Positions 34,607 through 43,112 of a DNA stretch of 64,000 bases are shown one piece after another. The notes under the pieces are model-generated. The model made no database searches. It was given only the letters and a program-made list of their open reading frames with translations, and was not told the origin of the DNA. Each line of letters starts with the position of its first letter. Positions within the stretch are counted from its first letter, which is position 1. The translations under genes and the position numbers were made by a program. The DNA comes from Pyrinomonadaceae bacterium (GTDB lineage: Bacteria > Acidobacteriota > Blastocatellia > Pyrinomonadales > Pyrinomonadaceae): NCBI GenBank assembly GCA_028284415.1, contig JANQRU010000004.1, forward strand, positions 682,001-746,000, read 5' to 3'.

Positions 34607-35031
34607 TCCTTGTCTCCTTGTTTCGCAGCAAAAAATCGAATGACAAAGTAGAGCAAAAGACCAATCGGTCCGAGCAAAAATGTGAAGATCAAACACGGAA
34701 TCATGAACCAATGCGAAATACCTTTTTCTTGTGAATCTTTGATCTCCCAACTGCCGACGAATAGGTCAAAAGCTAGAAAGTGAATCCAACCCGCTAGAGC
34801 TGCCCATTTGTTCGTGAAAAGTTTCATCACATTTTCAAGCGAATCGAATCCACCGTCTGCTTGCCCGAAAAACGCTACAATCAGAATCAAATAAGCAATT
34901 GAAAGCAGAATTGGTATTCCACCTGACAAAACAATCTTTCGAGTCCAATTCCAACGTGGAACAAAGACAAGCAAAATCCAACCGACTAAAGCGATTGTGT
35001 TTACGATTGAAAATATAGTTTCTGCATTCAT
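34603..35031 (-). CDS. ABA4-like (DUF4281) membrane protein
   Basis: A 142-residue, four-TM protein of the family that includes plant ABA4, required for neoxanthin formation. The diagnostic stretch is WIHFLAFDLFVGSWEIKDSQ, followed by a GISHWFMIPCLIFTFLLGP segment. Bacterial members are uncharacterised; a carotenoid or isoprenoid link is suggestive only. The ATG at 35031 lies 4 bp after the devC-like stop and begins the first TM helix; the longer frame to 35100 would overlap devC. It overlaps the next gene by 4 bp. Confidence 0.88.
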   Translation of the reverse strand: MNAETIFSIVNTIALVGWILLVFVPRWNWTRKIVLSGGIPILLSIAYLILIVAFFGQADGGFDSLENVMKLFTNKWAALAGWIHFLAFDLFVGSWEIKDSQEKGISHWFMIPCLIFTFLLGPIGLLLYFVIRFFAAKQGDKE

Positions 35032-35035
35032 ATCT

Positions 35036-36160
35036 TTACCCTTTGAAAACCATTGCCGGATCAATTCGTGTAACCTTGTTAATCGAAACAACTGATGCAC
35101 CGATGCACATAATCATTGTCAAACCGAAAAGTGCTAAAACTAATTGCCATGGCAAAATAATTGCTGTTGTGCCTTGTTGCGAAATGTATGACACAACTAA
35201 CGCGATGCTCATACCGATCGCATAGCCGATGAGACCGCTCAAGAAAGCTTGCGTGATAATCACTTTGTAAAGGTAAAAATTCGTCGCTCCCATCGCTTTC
35301 AAAGTTCCATATTCCTTAATGTGATCAACGGTTGCGGCATAGATCGTTTGAGCGACGACAACGACTCCAACGAGTAAGCCAAGTGCCGCAGCGATTAGAA
35401 CTGTGATGCCCGCACCTGTTCCAAACATCCAATAATTTCTTTGTTTGTTCGTCCATTCCATTCTCGTATAAACATCGACATTCGAAACTCGATTTTTCAA
35501 ATCTGTCTTTAACGCCTGCAACTCAGCACCTTCTTTTGCACGAACAACTAAATAGAGTGTTTGATCTTCGGGCAAACCGAAAAAGTTTTGGGCATTTTTG
35601 AAAGTTGTGAAGACAGGAGGTGAGGTTGTAAAACTTCGAACGCCGCGTGTAAATCCGACCACTTCCGCACGGAAACCACCGATTTCTACCGTTTCACCAA
35701 TTTCCGAAACACCGAGTTTGTCTGCATAGAGTTCTTCAACCATCACGGCATCGGGTTTGTTCAAATCTTCGATATTTCCTCGCACGATTTTGAATGGAAC
35801 GCCCATTCCGCCATCTAAATTTCCGCCAACGAGCAAAATTCCCGTGTCGGCACCATTTGGTTTTTTCCAGTTTGCGAACTGAACAATTTGTTTTTCAACT
35901 CTTTCAACATCGGGCGAACCCAAAACCTTGTAAAGTTTTTTCTCCGAAAAAGGAACTCCATCTTCAGCGTGTGTTACGTTTTCCGAAGTTATCCAAAGAT
36001 CAGCATTTGAGTAAAACAAAATGTCAGAAGTCGCACGTTGAAAACCAACAAAAAGCCCTAGTTGGACGGAACTTAAGACAACCGAAAAAATTATCCCGAC
36101 GAGCGTGACTGCGAGGCGAACTTTGTCATAAAATAAATTTTTAAGTGCTAAAGATGGCAT
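35036..36160 (-). CDS. DevC-type ABC transporter permease
   Basis: Inner-membrane permease with FtsX/MacB topology, 374 residues. TM1 is at about 12-35 (VRLAVTLVGIIFSVVLSSVQLGLFVG), a periplasmic domain follows to about 250, then three TM segments (ITVLIAAALGLLVGVVVVAQTIYA, the TQAFLSGLIGYAIGMSIALV region, and LALFGLTMIMCIGASVVSI). The DHIKEYGTLKAMGAT coupling helix and C-terminal RIDPAMVFKG are typical of DevC. First structural gene of the cluster; a TetR-type palindrome lies just upstream of its start. Confidence 0.92.
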   Translation of the reverse strand: MPSLALKNLFYDKVRLAVTLVGIIFSVVLSSVQLGLFVGFQRATSDILFYSNADLWITSENVTHAEDGVPFSEKKLYKVLGSPDVERVEKQIVQFANWKKPNGADTGILLVGGNLDGGMGVPFKIVRGNIEDLNKPDAVMVEELYADKLGVSEIGETVEIGGFRAEVVGFTRGVRSFTTSPPVFTTFKNAQNFFGLPEDQTLYLVVRAKEGAELQALKTDLKNRVSNVDVYTRMEWTNKQRNYWMFGTGAGITVLIAAALGLLVGVVVVAQTIYAATVDHIKEYGTLKAMGATNFYLYKVIITQAFLSGLIGYAIGMSIALVVSYISQQGTTAIILPWQLVLALFGLTMIMCIGASVVSINKVTRIDPAMVFKG

Positions 36161-36202
36161 ATTTCGATTTTAGATTATTCATAAATGCTTTACAGTTAAT
36201 AT

Positions 36203-36223
36203 AGACTTAACACTGTTAAGTCT
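36203..36223. promoter_or_regulatory. TetR-type operator before the DevC-like cluster
   Basis: Perfect palindrome AGACTTAAC-ACT-GTTAAGTCT, 42 bp upstream of the devC-like start and downstream of the TetR stop. Nineteen of 21 positions match the palindrome upstream of the TetR gene itself, so both are probably bound by that regulator. Confidence 0.85.
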
Positions 36224-36238
36224 TGTCGCAAAAAAATT

Positions 36239-36850
36239 CTAATTTTTGATTCCTTCGAAGATCATATCTGTCGAACGATCAATAAATGTCTCCTTATCAA
36301 TAAATGGAAAATCTTTGTGTGAATTTAGGAGCGAAACTATGCCATGTCCCATCGCCCAAATTGTTTGGCTGACCGTGGCAACATCATCCTTTTTAATTTG
36401 CCCTGCTTCCATTGAACGAACTACCTGATTGACAAGATGCTCAAATGCTTTTTGCCCCATCGAACCTTCGTACGAATGTTCTTCCGATCCTAAGTATTCC
36501 GCCAGAGGATTTGTAAAAGTTAGTTCGTAGTGATTTGGATATTTCAGACCGAATTCGACATAGGCTCGCATCGCTTTTCTTAAACCTTGAATTGGTTCAT
36601 CAGTTATGTCTTCAATTTTTTTCCAATCTTTAATTAAATTTGAAAAGGTTTCTTCGCAAATTTGATGTAGCAAATCATTTTTATCTTTGAAATAGAGATA
36701 AATAGTCGTCGGCGAATACTCTATTTTTTGAGCAATCTTTCGCATCGAAACGCTTTCGTATCCGTCTTTCGCAAAAAGTTCACTTGCCGCGTCCAAAATC
36801 TTTTGTCGCAACTGCTCTTGTTCTCTTTCTCTACGTTCTTTAATTCCCAT
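36239..36850 (-). CDS. TetR/AcrR-family transcriptional regulator of the DevABC-like cluster
   Basis: A 203-residue repressor. The N-terminal HTH covers about 15-65 (ILDAASELFAKDGYESVSMRKIAQKI, then SPTTIYLYFKDKNDLLHQI); the rest is a ligand-binding helical domain with a PNHYELTFTNPL motif, typical of the WHG/TetR_C group. It is first in the cluster, with its own operator overlapping a strong promoter and a second copy before devC, so autoregulation plus control of the exporter is the natural reading. The ligand is unknown. Confidence 0.95.
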   Translation of the reverse strand: MGIKERREREQEQLRQKILDAASELFAKDGYESVSMRKIAQKIEYSPTTIYLYFKDKNDLLHQICEETFSNLIKDWKKIEDITDEPIQGLRKAMRAYVEFGLKYPNHYELTFTNPLAEYLGSEEHSYEGSMGQKAFEHLVNQVVRSMEAGQIKKDDVATVSQTIWAMGHGIVSLLNSHKDFPFIDKETFIDRSTDMIFEGIKN

Positions 36851-36870
36851 TTGATTTACAGCTTTAATTT

Positions 36871-36914
36871 ACTTAACAGTGTTAAGTCTATAAAACTAAA
36901 ATGAATCTTGTCAA
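36871..36914 (-). promoter_or_regulatory. Promoter and overlapping operator of the first TetR gene
   Basis: On the minus strand, TTGACA (36914-36909) and TATAGA (36892-36887) are 16 bp apart. Immediately downstream, sharing the last base of the -10, lies the palindrome ACTTAAC-AGT-GTTAAGT (36871-36887). A repressor bound there would cover the transcription start. Confidence 0.8.
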
Positions 36915-36954
36915 CACCTTTTCGAAAAAAAAAGTTGATAACAAGACTCATTGA

Positions 36955-39900
36955 CTATTTAGAAAAACTACCCATGATCGAACTTGCCGCCTCATATGTC
37001 TTGCGACGGACGACTTCCATCCCCTTGCTCATTCCTCGGAAAATCTTCAGATTTCCAAGATCATCAAAATATGTATAGAAAACAGGTACGGCGAGAAGCG
37101 TTAAAAGCAAACAAAGTGCTTGTCCGCCAAAGATCAACACACCGACTGAGCGGTTTGTTGCCGCACCCGCACCTGATGAAAATACGAGTGGAACCATTCC
37201 TGCAATCAACGCGATCGTTGTCATCAAGATCGGGCGCAAACGGTCGCGGTTTCCTTGCAGAATCGCTTCTTCCCGACTCAAGCCTTGCTCACGCAAAGTA
37301 TTTATATGGTCAATGACCAAAATTGCGTTTTTCTTAACGACTCCAAAGAGTAGCAAGAAACCCAACCCCGAGAAGATATTGAGTGTTTGCCCGGCGATCA
37401 AAATTGAGAGAATTCCAAATGGAACGGCAATCGGCAGAGTTAAAAGAATCGTAACCGGATGAATGAATGATTCAAACTGAGCTGCCAAAACTATGTACAT
37501 AAAGACAAACGACAGCGAGATCGCAATCAAGAAATAAAATCCGGCTTTGCCCATCTCTTTTGATTGCCCGACATAACTTGCACGATAGCCCGAAGGCAGA
37601 TTCAAGTTTGCAACGGCTCTGTCCAAATCCGCCGTAATCGAAGCCGCTGACCCGCCCGGTTTTGTATTTGCGAGAAGCGTAACCTGTCTCTGACGATTTA
37701 TGCGGTCAATTGCCGCCGGTCCAGTCCCTTCTTTTGCTTTGATGACATTATCAAGTGTTACGGTGCCGAGTTTTGATGAAGGAACGACGAGCCTTTTGAG
37801 GTTTTCTACATTGTTTCGAAAATCTCTTTTGGCACGGACGCGAACTTCATATTGATCTGTACCTTGATTAAAAGTGGAGGCTTGTTGCCCCGCAACGAGT
37901 ATGTTCAGAGCCTGTGAAACATCACCAACGCGAACGCCCAAATCGGCAGCTTTCTTACGATCAACTTCGAGTTGTAATTCAGGTTTTCCGCTAATTAAGG
38001 TTGTATCAATATCAACTGCATCAGGATTATTTTTTAAAACTTCAAGCAATTGTTCCGAATACTTTTCTAGCTGTTCAAGGTCAGGTCCACCAATAACAAA
38101 TTGGACGTTTGCATTACGGAAGCCACCACCTGAGAAGGCTTGCACGATCTGAACCGCTGTGCGCAGGTTTTTCGGGTATGTTGCGAGAATTTCCCTTGCA
38201 TTTACCATCAATTCTTCCTGCGATTTGGAACGCTCGGAAACGTCGGTCAATTTAACGTAAATTGAGCCCGAATTTACAACTCCTTGATCTCCTCCCCCAA
38301 CTGTAATGAGCGTGTCCGTAACACCTTCGAGTTTACGTAAATCGGTAGCAATTCGCTCCAGAAGAACTGTTGTTGCTTGAAGTGAAGTTCCTTCATCTGT
38401 TCTTACAGCAACTTCAAACTGTGATTCATCATCAACGGGCAAAAAATTCTTTCCAACGAATATAAACAGTGGAAAACTACTCAAAACTACCAACAAACAA
38501 GACAAAGCAATTACCCAACGATGGTTCATAGAAAAGACGAGCATCCTTGTATAAGCGGTATCAATCTGTCTGTAAAACCAAGAGTCCTTTGAGGTCTTTT
38601 GTTCAATTTCGGTATTTCCTTCTTCGGCTTTGATTACTTGTTCAGAAGCTTCTTCTTCGTTAACTTCCTCGTTGGCAATAACGATTTCTGCGGAATCTAT
38701 TGATTCGTTCTCGTTCGCAATTATTTGTGATTCAATTCCTTCAGTCTCTAGCTGTTCTTCCTCAACATCTTCAGAAGTTTCTTCTTCTTTTCCGGCAACA
38801 GCTTTCCATTTGATTAAACGAGCTGCCAACATTGGTGTAAGTGTAAAAGAGACTAGCAGAGAAACAGTAATTGCAAAAGCGGAAGTTAAACCGAAACTAG
38901 ACATAAAGCGTCCGACGATTCCGCCCATAAAACCGATTGGGACAAAAACTGCTAACAAAGAAAGAGTTGTTGCAAGCACAGCGAGACCAATTTCTCTCGT
39001 GCCCTCAATCGCTGCACGATATGGTGACATTCCTTTTTCTTCAACGAATCTGTATATGTTTTCAAGTACAACAATCGCATCATCTACTACAATTCCGACC
39101 ATCAAAGTCAGAGAAAGCATGGTAATAACATTGAGCGTGTAACCCATCACGTACATCGCTGCAAAAGTTGCGATAATCGAGGTTGGAATAGCGAGTGCGG
39201 CAATGAATGTCGAGCGAAAATTCCACAAGAAAACGAAAATAACCAATGTCGCCAAGATACTTCCGACAATCAAATGCTCTTCAATATCTTCAATTGAGGA
39301 TTGGATAAAGAGGGAATTGTCAGCCACAATTTTTAGCGAGTAGCCTTTTGGAAGAGTGGGTTCAATTTCTTTTAATGCTTCTTTTAGTTCATTTGCGACG
39401 GCAACGGCATTTTGTCCCGATTGCTTTGAAACAATGAGTGTGACGGCAGGTTTTCCATTTAAGAAAGATTGCGATCGAAGTTCTTCTGCACCATCTTCGA
39501 CCGTTCCGATATCTTTTACTCGAACATCGTAACCATTTCTTTTGGCAACGATTATCTCTTCAAAATCTTCAACTTTCTGAACTTTTCCAAGCGTTCTAAT
39601 GTTTACTTCGCGTGAGCCTTCATCAATTCTTCCGCTCGGAAATTCTATGTTTTGAATGCGAAGAGCGGAGGTAACTTCGATAGGAGATATGTTAAAAGAA
39701 CGCATTTTGTTTGGGTCAACCCAAACATTTATTTGGCGTTCGCGTCCGCCAACAAGTTGAACTTGTCCGACACCATTAATTGACTCGATTCTCTCTTTGA
39801 CCTGCTTCTTTGAAACTTCAGTGACGTCTTTCAAACTGTCGCTTGCTGAAACAACAATCCGCAAAACAGGAGCTGCTCCTGAATCCAATTTCAAAACTGT

Positions 39901-40281
39901 CGGTTGTTCAGCGGTTTCGGGTAAATCAGGAATTACCGTCTGTAGTTTATTTTCAACCTCTTGTGCGGCAACATTTACATCTTTATCAAGCTGAAACTGG
40001 ACAAAAACCTGGGAAACACCTTCAAGTGAAGTCGAACGCAATTCGTCAATACCACTAACTGTATTTGCTGCTTCTTCAATTTTTTCCGTTATCTCCGTTT
40101 CAATCTCAACGGGTGACGCTCCTGGATTTACGGTCGTAACTGTAACCGTCGGAAAATCAACTTCGGGAAATAGATCAACTCCCAAAGAGAAAAATGAAAA
40201 ACCGCCAACGACCACGAGCGACAAAATCAACATCGTCGCAAAAACAGGTCTCTTAACACAAACTTCCGCCAGCCACTGCAT
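36955..40281 (-). CDS. RND multidrug efflux permease (HAE1/AcrB family) with acidic cytoplasmic insertion
   Basis: Proton-driven inner-membrane pump, 1108 residues, with the standard 12-TM plan and two large periplasmic domains. The N-terminus MQWLAEVCVKRPVFATMLIL and proton-relay pair Asp400-Asp401 (GIVVDDAIVVLENIYR) are intact, as is the TM11-12 region (TIALIAGMVPLVFSSGAG). Between TM6 and TM7 there is an unusual, very acidic insertion at about 498-562, rich in Glu and repeating ANE/IVIANEE-like units, absent from most AcrB relatives. It is 21 bp downstream of its adaptor gene and in one operon with a TetR gene. Confidence 0.95.
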   Translation of the reverse strand: MQWLAEVCVKRPVFATMLILSLVVVGGFSFFSLGVDLFPEVDFPTVTVTTVNPGASPVEIETEITEKIEEAANTVSGIDELRSTSLEGVSQVFVQFQLDKDVNVAAQEVENKLQTVIPDLPETAEQPTVLKLDSGAAPVLRIVVSASDSLKDVTEVSKKQVKERIESINGVGQVQLVGGRERQINVWVDPNKMRSFNISPIEVTSALRIQNIEFPSGRIDEGSREVNIRTLGKVQKVEDFEEIIVAKRNGYDVRVKDIGTVEDGAEELRSQSFLNGKPAVTLIVSKQSGQNAVAVANELKEALKEIEPTLPKGYSLKIVADNSLFIQSSIEDIEEHLIVGSILATLVIFVFLWNFRSTFIAALAIPTSIIATFAAMYVMGYTLNVITMLSLTLMVGIVVDDAIVVLENIYRFVEEKGMSPYRAAIEGTREIGLAVLATTLSLLAVFVPIGFMGGIVGRFMSSFGLTSAFAITVSLLVSFTLTPMLAARLIKWKAVAGKEEETSEDVEEEQLETEGIESQIIANENESIDSAEIVIANEEVNEEEASEQVIKAEEGNTEIEQKTSKDSWFYRQIDTAYTRMLVFSMNHRWVIALSCLLVVLSSFPLFIFVGKNFLPVDDESQFEVAVRTDEGTSLQATTVLLERIATDLRKLEGVTDTLITVGGGDQGVVNSGSIYVKLTDVSERSKSQEELMVNAREILATYPKNLRTAVQIVQAFSGGGFRNANVQFVIGGPDLEQLEKYSEQLLEVLKNNPDAVDIDTTLISGKPELQLEVDRKKAADLGVRVGDVSQALNILVAGQQASTFNQGTDQYEVRVRAKRDFRNNVENLKRLVVPSSKLGTVTLDNVIKAKEGTGPAAIDRINRQRQVTLLANTKPGGSAASITADLDRAVANLNLPSGYRASYVGQSKEMGKAGFYFLIAISLSFVFMYIVLAAQFESFIHPVTILLTLPIAVPFGILSILIAGQTLNIFSGLGFLLLFGVVKKNAILVIDHINTLREQGLSREEAILQGNRDRLRPILMTTIALIAGMVPLVFSSGAGAATNRSVGVLIFGGQALCLLLTLLAVPVFYTYFDDLGNLKIFRGMSKGMEVVRRKTYEAASSIMGSFSK

Positions 40282-40302
40282 AAAAAATTCCCCTAGAAAT
40301 CC

Positions 40303-41652
40303 CTAGTTCCCTTGATTAATAATCACGCCATCGCCAAGTTTGTCTGTGTTACTTGTGGCAACAACTTCATTTTCTTGAATGCCTGATTTTATTTCGATTT
40401 CGTCATTCTCCAACAAACCTGTTTGAACGACACGTTCATTTGCTACACCGTCTTTAATAACAAAAACAATATTTCGTTCGCCATCAACCCGAACTGCTGA
40501 AACAGGAATCATCACGGCAGGCTCAGGCTTTGACTGCGTTATACGAACGGTTGCGAATTGTCCCGGTTTTAATAAACCATTGACATTTTCGATCTCAGCT
40601 TCGACTGTTAAAGTTCTGGATTGAGTGTTCAAACTCGGTAAGATTCTCGTAACAGTTCCGGCAAATTTTCTGTCGGGATAAGCAGAAACCTGTGCTGAAA
40701 CTCCTTGACCAACGGCGACTTTTCCAATGTCTTGTTCGGGAACGTCAATCTTCAAACGTAAAACTGCTGTACGAACAATTGTGGCGATCTTGGCATTTGG
40801 CTGATTCGGAGAAATAAATTCGCCCGGATCGGCACTTCGTTCGGAAACATAACCACTGATCGGTGAATAGATTACATTGTCAGTAACGGCTTTTCGGGCT
40901 TGTGCTACTTGAGTTTCTGCTGTCGTAACCGCTGCCTTTGCATTAACAACCTGTGTTCGAGTCGCTGCAACTGCCGCTTGAGCTGTTTGAATCGCCTTGA
41001 TCGCAACCGCTGCGTTTGAACGGGCTTCCTCAAGCTGTCCGAGCAATGCGTCGCGTTGCGATTTTTTCTGATCGTAAATTGAGCGGGAAACATCGCCGCT
41101 TTCCAGCAGATTTTCGTAACGCTTTAATTCTTTTTCGGCTAATCTGAGTTGAGCAGTAACGGATATTACTTGCGAAAATTTGTTTATGTCAAAATTACTT
41201 CCGCTTGTTAATCCGAGTCTGGCTTGATTCTGCCGTAAGTTGGCGATTGCCTGCTGAACTCCCGCCTCTGCTTGCTTGACGGCTTTACGACTCTGTTCGG
41301 CTTGTGCCTTCGCCTGATTAAGGCGAATCTGTGCATCTCTTGCATCAAGCTGAACGAGAGCATCACCTTTGCGGACATAGCTTCCGACGTCAAAGTTTAC
41401 ACGAACAATTTTTCCGCCAATGCTTGGAGCAACATTTGATTCGGCATCACTCGCCAAAGTTCCGGTTGCCTCAAAATAGGTCGGAATTTGCTCAACATCT
41501 GCAACTGCTGTTTTTACGTTGACTATCTGAGTTTCTTTGCTTTCTTCACTATTAGCATTGCCCGTTTCCGCACTCGAACTACCACAAGCTGATGCAAATA
41601 AACTCATAGCGATTATCAAAACCGCAATATATATAAATCTGTATAACTGCAT
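40303..41652 (-). CDS. RND efflux periplasmic adaptor lipoprotein
   Basis: Membrane-fusion protein, 449 residues, linking the RND pump to TolC. A lipoprotein signal ends with a lipobox before Cys23 (LFASAC). The barrel-sandwich halves are GKIVRVNFDVGSYVRKGDALVQLD and SPISGYVSERSADPGEFI, separated by a long Ala/Gln-rich alpha-hairpin (about 100-255). Beta-barrel and membrane-proximal domains follow (VGQGVSAQVSAYPDRKFAGT; MIPVSAVRVDGERNIVFVI). It lies 33 bp downstream of the TetR gene and just upstream of the pump. Confidence 0.94.
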   Translation of the reverse strand: MQLYRFIYIAVLIIAMSLFASACGSSSAETGNANSEESKETQIVNVKTAVADVEQIPTYFEATGTLASDAESNVAPSIGGKIVRVNFDVGSYVRKGDALVQLDARDAQIRLNQAKAQAEQSRKAVKQAEAGVQQAIANLRQNQARLGLTSGSNFDINKFSQVISVTAQLRLAEKELKRYENLLESGDVSRSIYDQKKSQRDALLGQLEEARSNAAVAIKAIQTAQAAVAATRTQVVNAKAAVTTAETQVAQARKAVTDNVIYSPISGYVSERSADPGEFISPNQPNAKIATIVRTAVLRLKIDVPEQDIGKVAVGQGVSAQVSAYPDRKFAGTVTRILPSLNTQSRTLTVEAEIENVNGLLKPGQFATVRITQSKPEPAVMIPVSAVRVDGERNIVFVIKDGVANERVVQTGLLENDEIEIKSGIQENEVVATSNTDKLGDGVIINQGN

Positions 41653-41685
41653 AAAAATTACTACCCTTCTAAGTAATTTTATCTA

Positions 41686-42321
41686 TTACTTCTTAATTCC
41701 ATTTAACAAAATCGTGGCAAATTCTTTCGCCGCGTCTTCATCAGTAATTTTCAAAATCTTCTGTTCTCTGTCCCACAAAATATTGCTCAAAGAATGATGT
41801 ATGATCATTCCCACAAATGAGCGTACGATTATTTTCGGTTCTATCTCGCGGAAGGCACCATCTTTTTGTCTTTGTTTTATATAACTTCCCAAAAAGTCAT
41901 ACATAACAGCCACGAAACTCTCAAAAAACATACGTGATAATTCATGTCCTTCTAGAGCCGAATGCAAGAGAAGTCTCATAAAATTTTGATCTTCCCGATG
42001 ATTCTTAAAGGCATTCAGAGCCATTCCGTTAAAAACACCGAAATCATCTTTGGCTTTCAATTCTTCAGCAATTTCTGAAAATGGATTATCAAATCCATGG
42101 CTACAAGCTTTGTAATCTAAAATGTCCGCATAAAGTGCATCTTTATTGGCGAAGTGTTTGAAAACGGTCGCTTCCGAAACGCCAGCCGACTGAGCAATTT
42201 TTTTGGTCGTTGTTCCTGCAAAACCATTTTTGCTGAATAATTCCATCGCCACCTGTAAAATTTGTTTGCGACGTTCATCCCCCGCCATTCTTGTTGTTAC
42301 ATTTTCAAAAGATTTTCCCAC
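41686..42321 (-). CDS. TetR/AcrR-family regulator of the RND operon
   Basis: A 211-residue regulator. The HTH lies at about residues 18-65 (ILQVAMELFSKNGFAGTTTKKIAQSAGVSEATVFKHFANKDAL), followed by a helical ligand domain. The start is GTG at 42321, supported by GGAGGAG nine bases upstream; an in-frame ATG 11 codons later is the alternative. The palindrome 22 bp upstream is identical to one before tolC 12 kb away. Autoregulation and control of tolC are inferred. It is the first gene of the TetR-adaptor-pump operon. Confidence 0.94.
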   Translation of the reverse strand: MGKSFENVTTRMAGDERRKQILQVAMELFSKNGFAGTTTKKIAQSAGVSEATVFKHFANKDALYADILDYKACSHGFDNPFSEIAEELKAKDDFGVFNGMALNAFKNHREDQNFMRLLLHSALEGHELSRMFFESFVAVMYDFLGSYIKQRQKDGAFREIEPKIIVRSFVGMIIHHSLSNILWDREQKILKITDEDAAKEFATILLNGIKK

Positions 42322-42343
42322 TTTTTATCTCCTCCACAAAAGA

Positions 42344-42361
42344 TAAGTAAGTGCTTACTTA
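42344..42361. promoter_or_regulatory. Operator before the RND TetR gene
   Basis: TAAGTAAGTGCTTACTTA, an 8-2-8 palindrome; 21 bp including it are identical to the site before tolC. A TTGACA-like hexamer lies farther upstream on the minus strand (42398-42393), but no clear -10 is seen at normal spacing. Confidence 0.85.
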
Positions 42362-42548
42362 CTTTCATAGACTCTCATTTTACCTCCGCACTTGTCAAAC
42401 TCTGTTTTTGAGAAATTTATCGAACTTTTTATCTGCTGAAATCGTTACAACTATTTAGAAGGAAAATTCATCGGAACGCTGCGGAAGGTGGAATACCCAC
42501 ACGCGAGTTTTCAAGAATTGATTTTAATAAGGAGAAGTTAAATAAAAA

Positions 42549-42896
42549 ATGTCAGAATTTGAAAAAGAAGTGGAAAAAGCAGAAAAAGAATTAGAACAAA
42601 GTTTAATGCCAATTGAATCGGTTGAAGAAGAAAAATTGGACGATGAATATCTAGGAGATTTAAAAATGCAAGCACAGGAATATGGTCAAAAAATCCAAGA
42701 CGCTGCCGAAAAAGCAAAAGATTATGCTAATGAGAAACTCGTCCAAGCGGGTGAAAAGTTTAATGAGTTAAAAGATAAAGAGCCAAAAGAATTAGTTGAA
42801 GATGCAAAAGAATACGCACGCAAAAACCCAGGACAAACAATTCTTATTTCTGCGGCAGTCGGTTTAGTTATCGGAGCCTTGCTTCGCAGAAAATAA
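42549..42896 (+). CDS. DUF883 (ElaB/YqjD-like) membrane-anchored protein
   Basis: A 115-residue, highly charged, helical protein with a C-terminal membrane anchor. The N-terminal 90 residues are Glu/Lys-rich and probably coiled coil; the end YARKNPGQTILISAAVGLVIGALLRRK is the DUF883 tail with a glycine-zipper TM helix. E. coli YqjD and ElaB bind ribosomes at the inner membrane in stationary phase; the same role here is inference. AAGGAG lies 12 bp before the ATG and a perfect terminator follows, so it is monocistronic. Confidence 0.88.
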   Translation: MSEFEKEVEKAEKELEQSLMPIESVEEEKLDDEYLGDLKMQAQEYGQKIQDAAEKAKDYANEKLVQAGEKFNELKDKEPKELVEDAKEYARKNPGQTILISAAVGLVIGALLRRK

Positions 42897-42921
42897 ACCA
42901 TCAATTTAAGTTTTACGATCA

Positions 42922-42951
42922 AAAAAGGTGACTAAATTTAGTCACCTTTTT
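42922..42951. terminator. Rho-independent terminator, perfect 30-bp palindrome
   Basis: AAAAAGGTGACTAAA (42922-42936) is directly followed by its exact complement ending in TTTTT. It lies 25 bp after the DUF883 stop and would work in both directions. Confidence 0.9.
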
Positions 42952-43112
42952 CTTGTCTAAAAATCAGTAGAATTTGCCATAAATTTCACTATGCACTACG
43001 AGAAAAAATATTGTCAATATTTCAATTTTTTCAAATAAATTTTCCTCATAAAAAATCTGTTTATTAAAAATGAAAGAGTTATGATTTTTTTGCCAGTATT
43101 TATCCAAGTTCT

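Noticed and set aside
34607..34750. Longer start for the 7-8 TM protein
   Set aside because: It would overlap the upstream gene by about 150 bp, whereas 34606 has a strong ribosome site and an ATGA overlap.
38630..39142. 170-codon plus-strand frame within the RND pump gene
   Set aside because: Antisense shadow of the acidic insertion and TM region, Ser-rich and without homology features.
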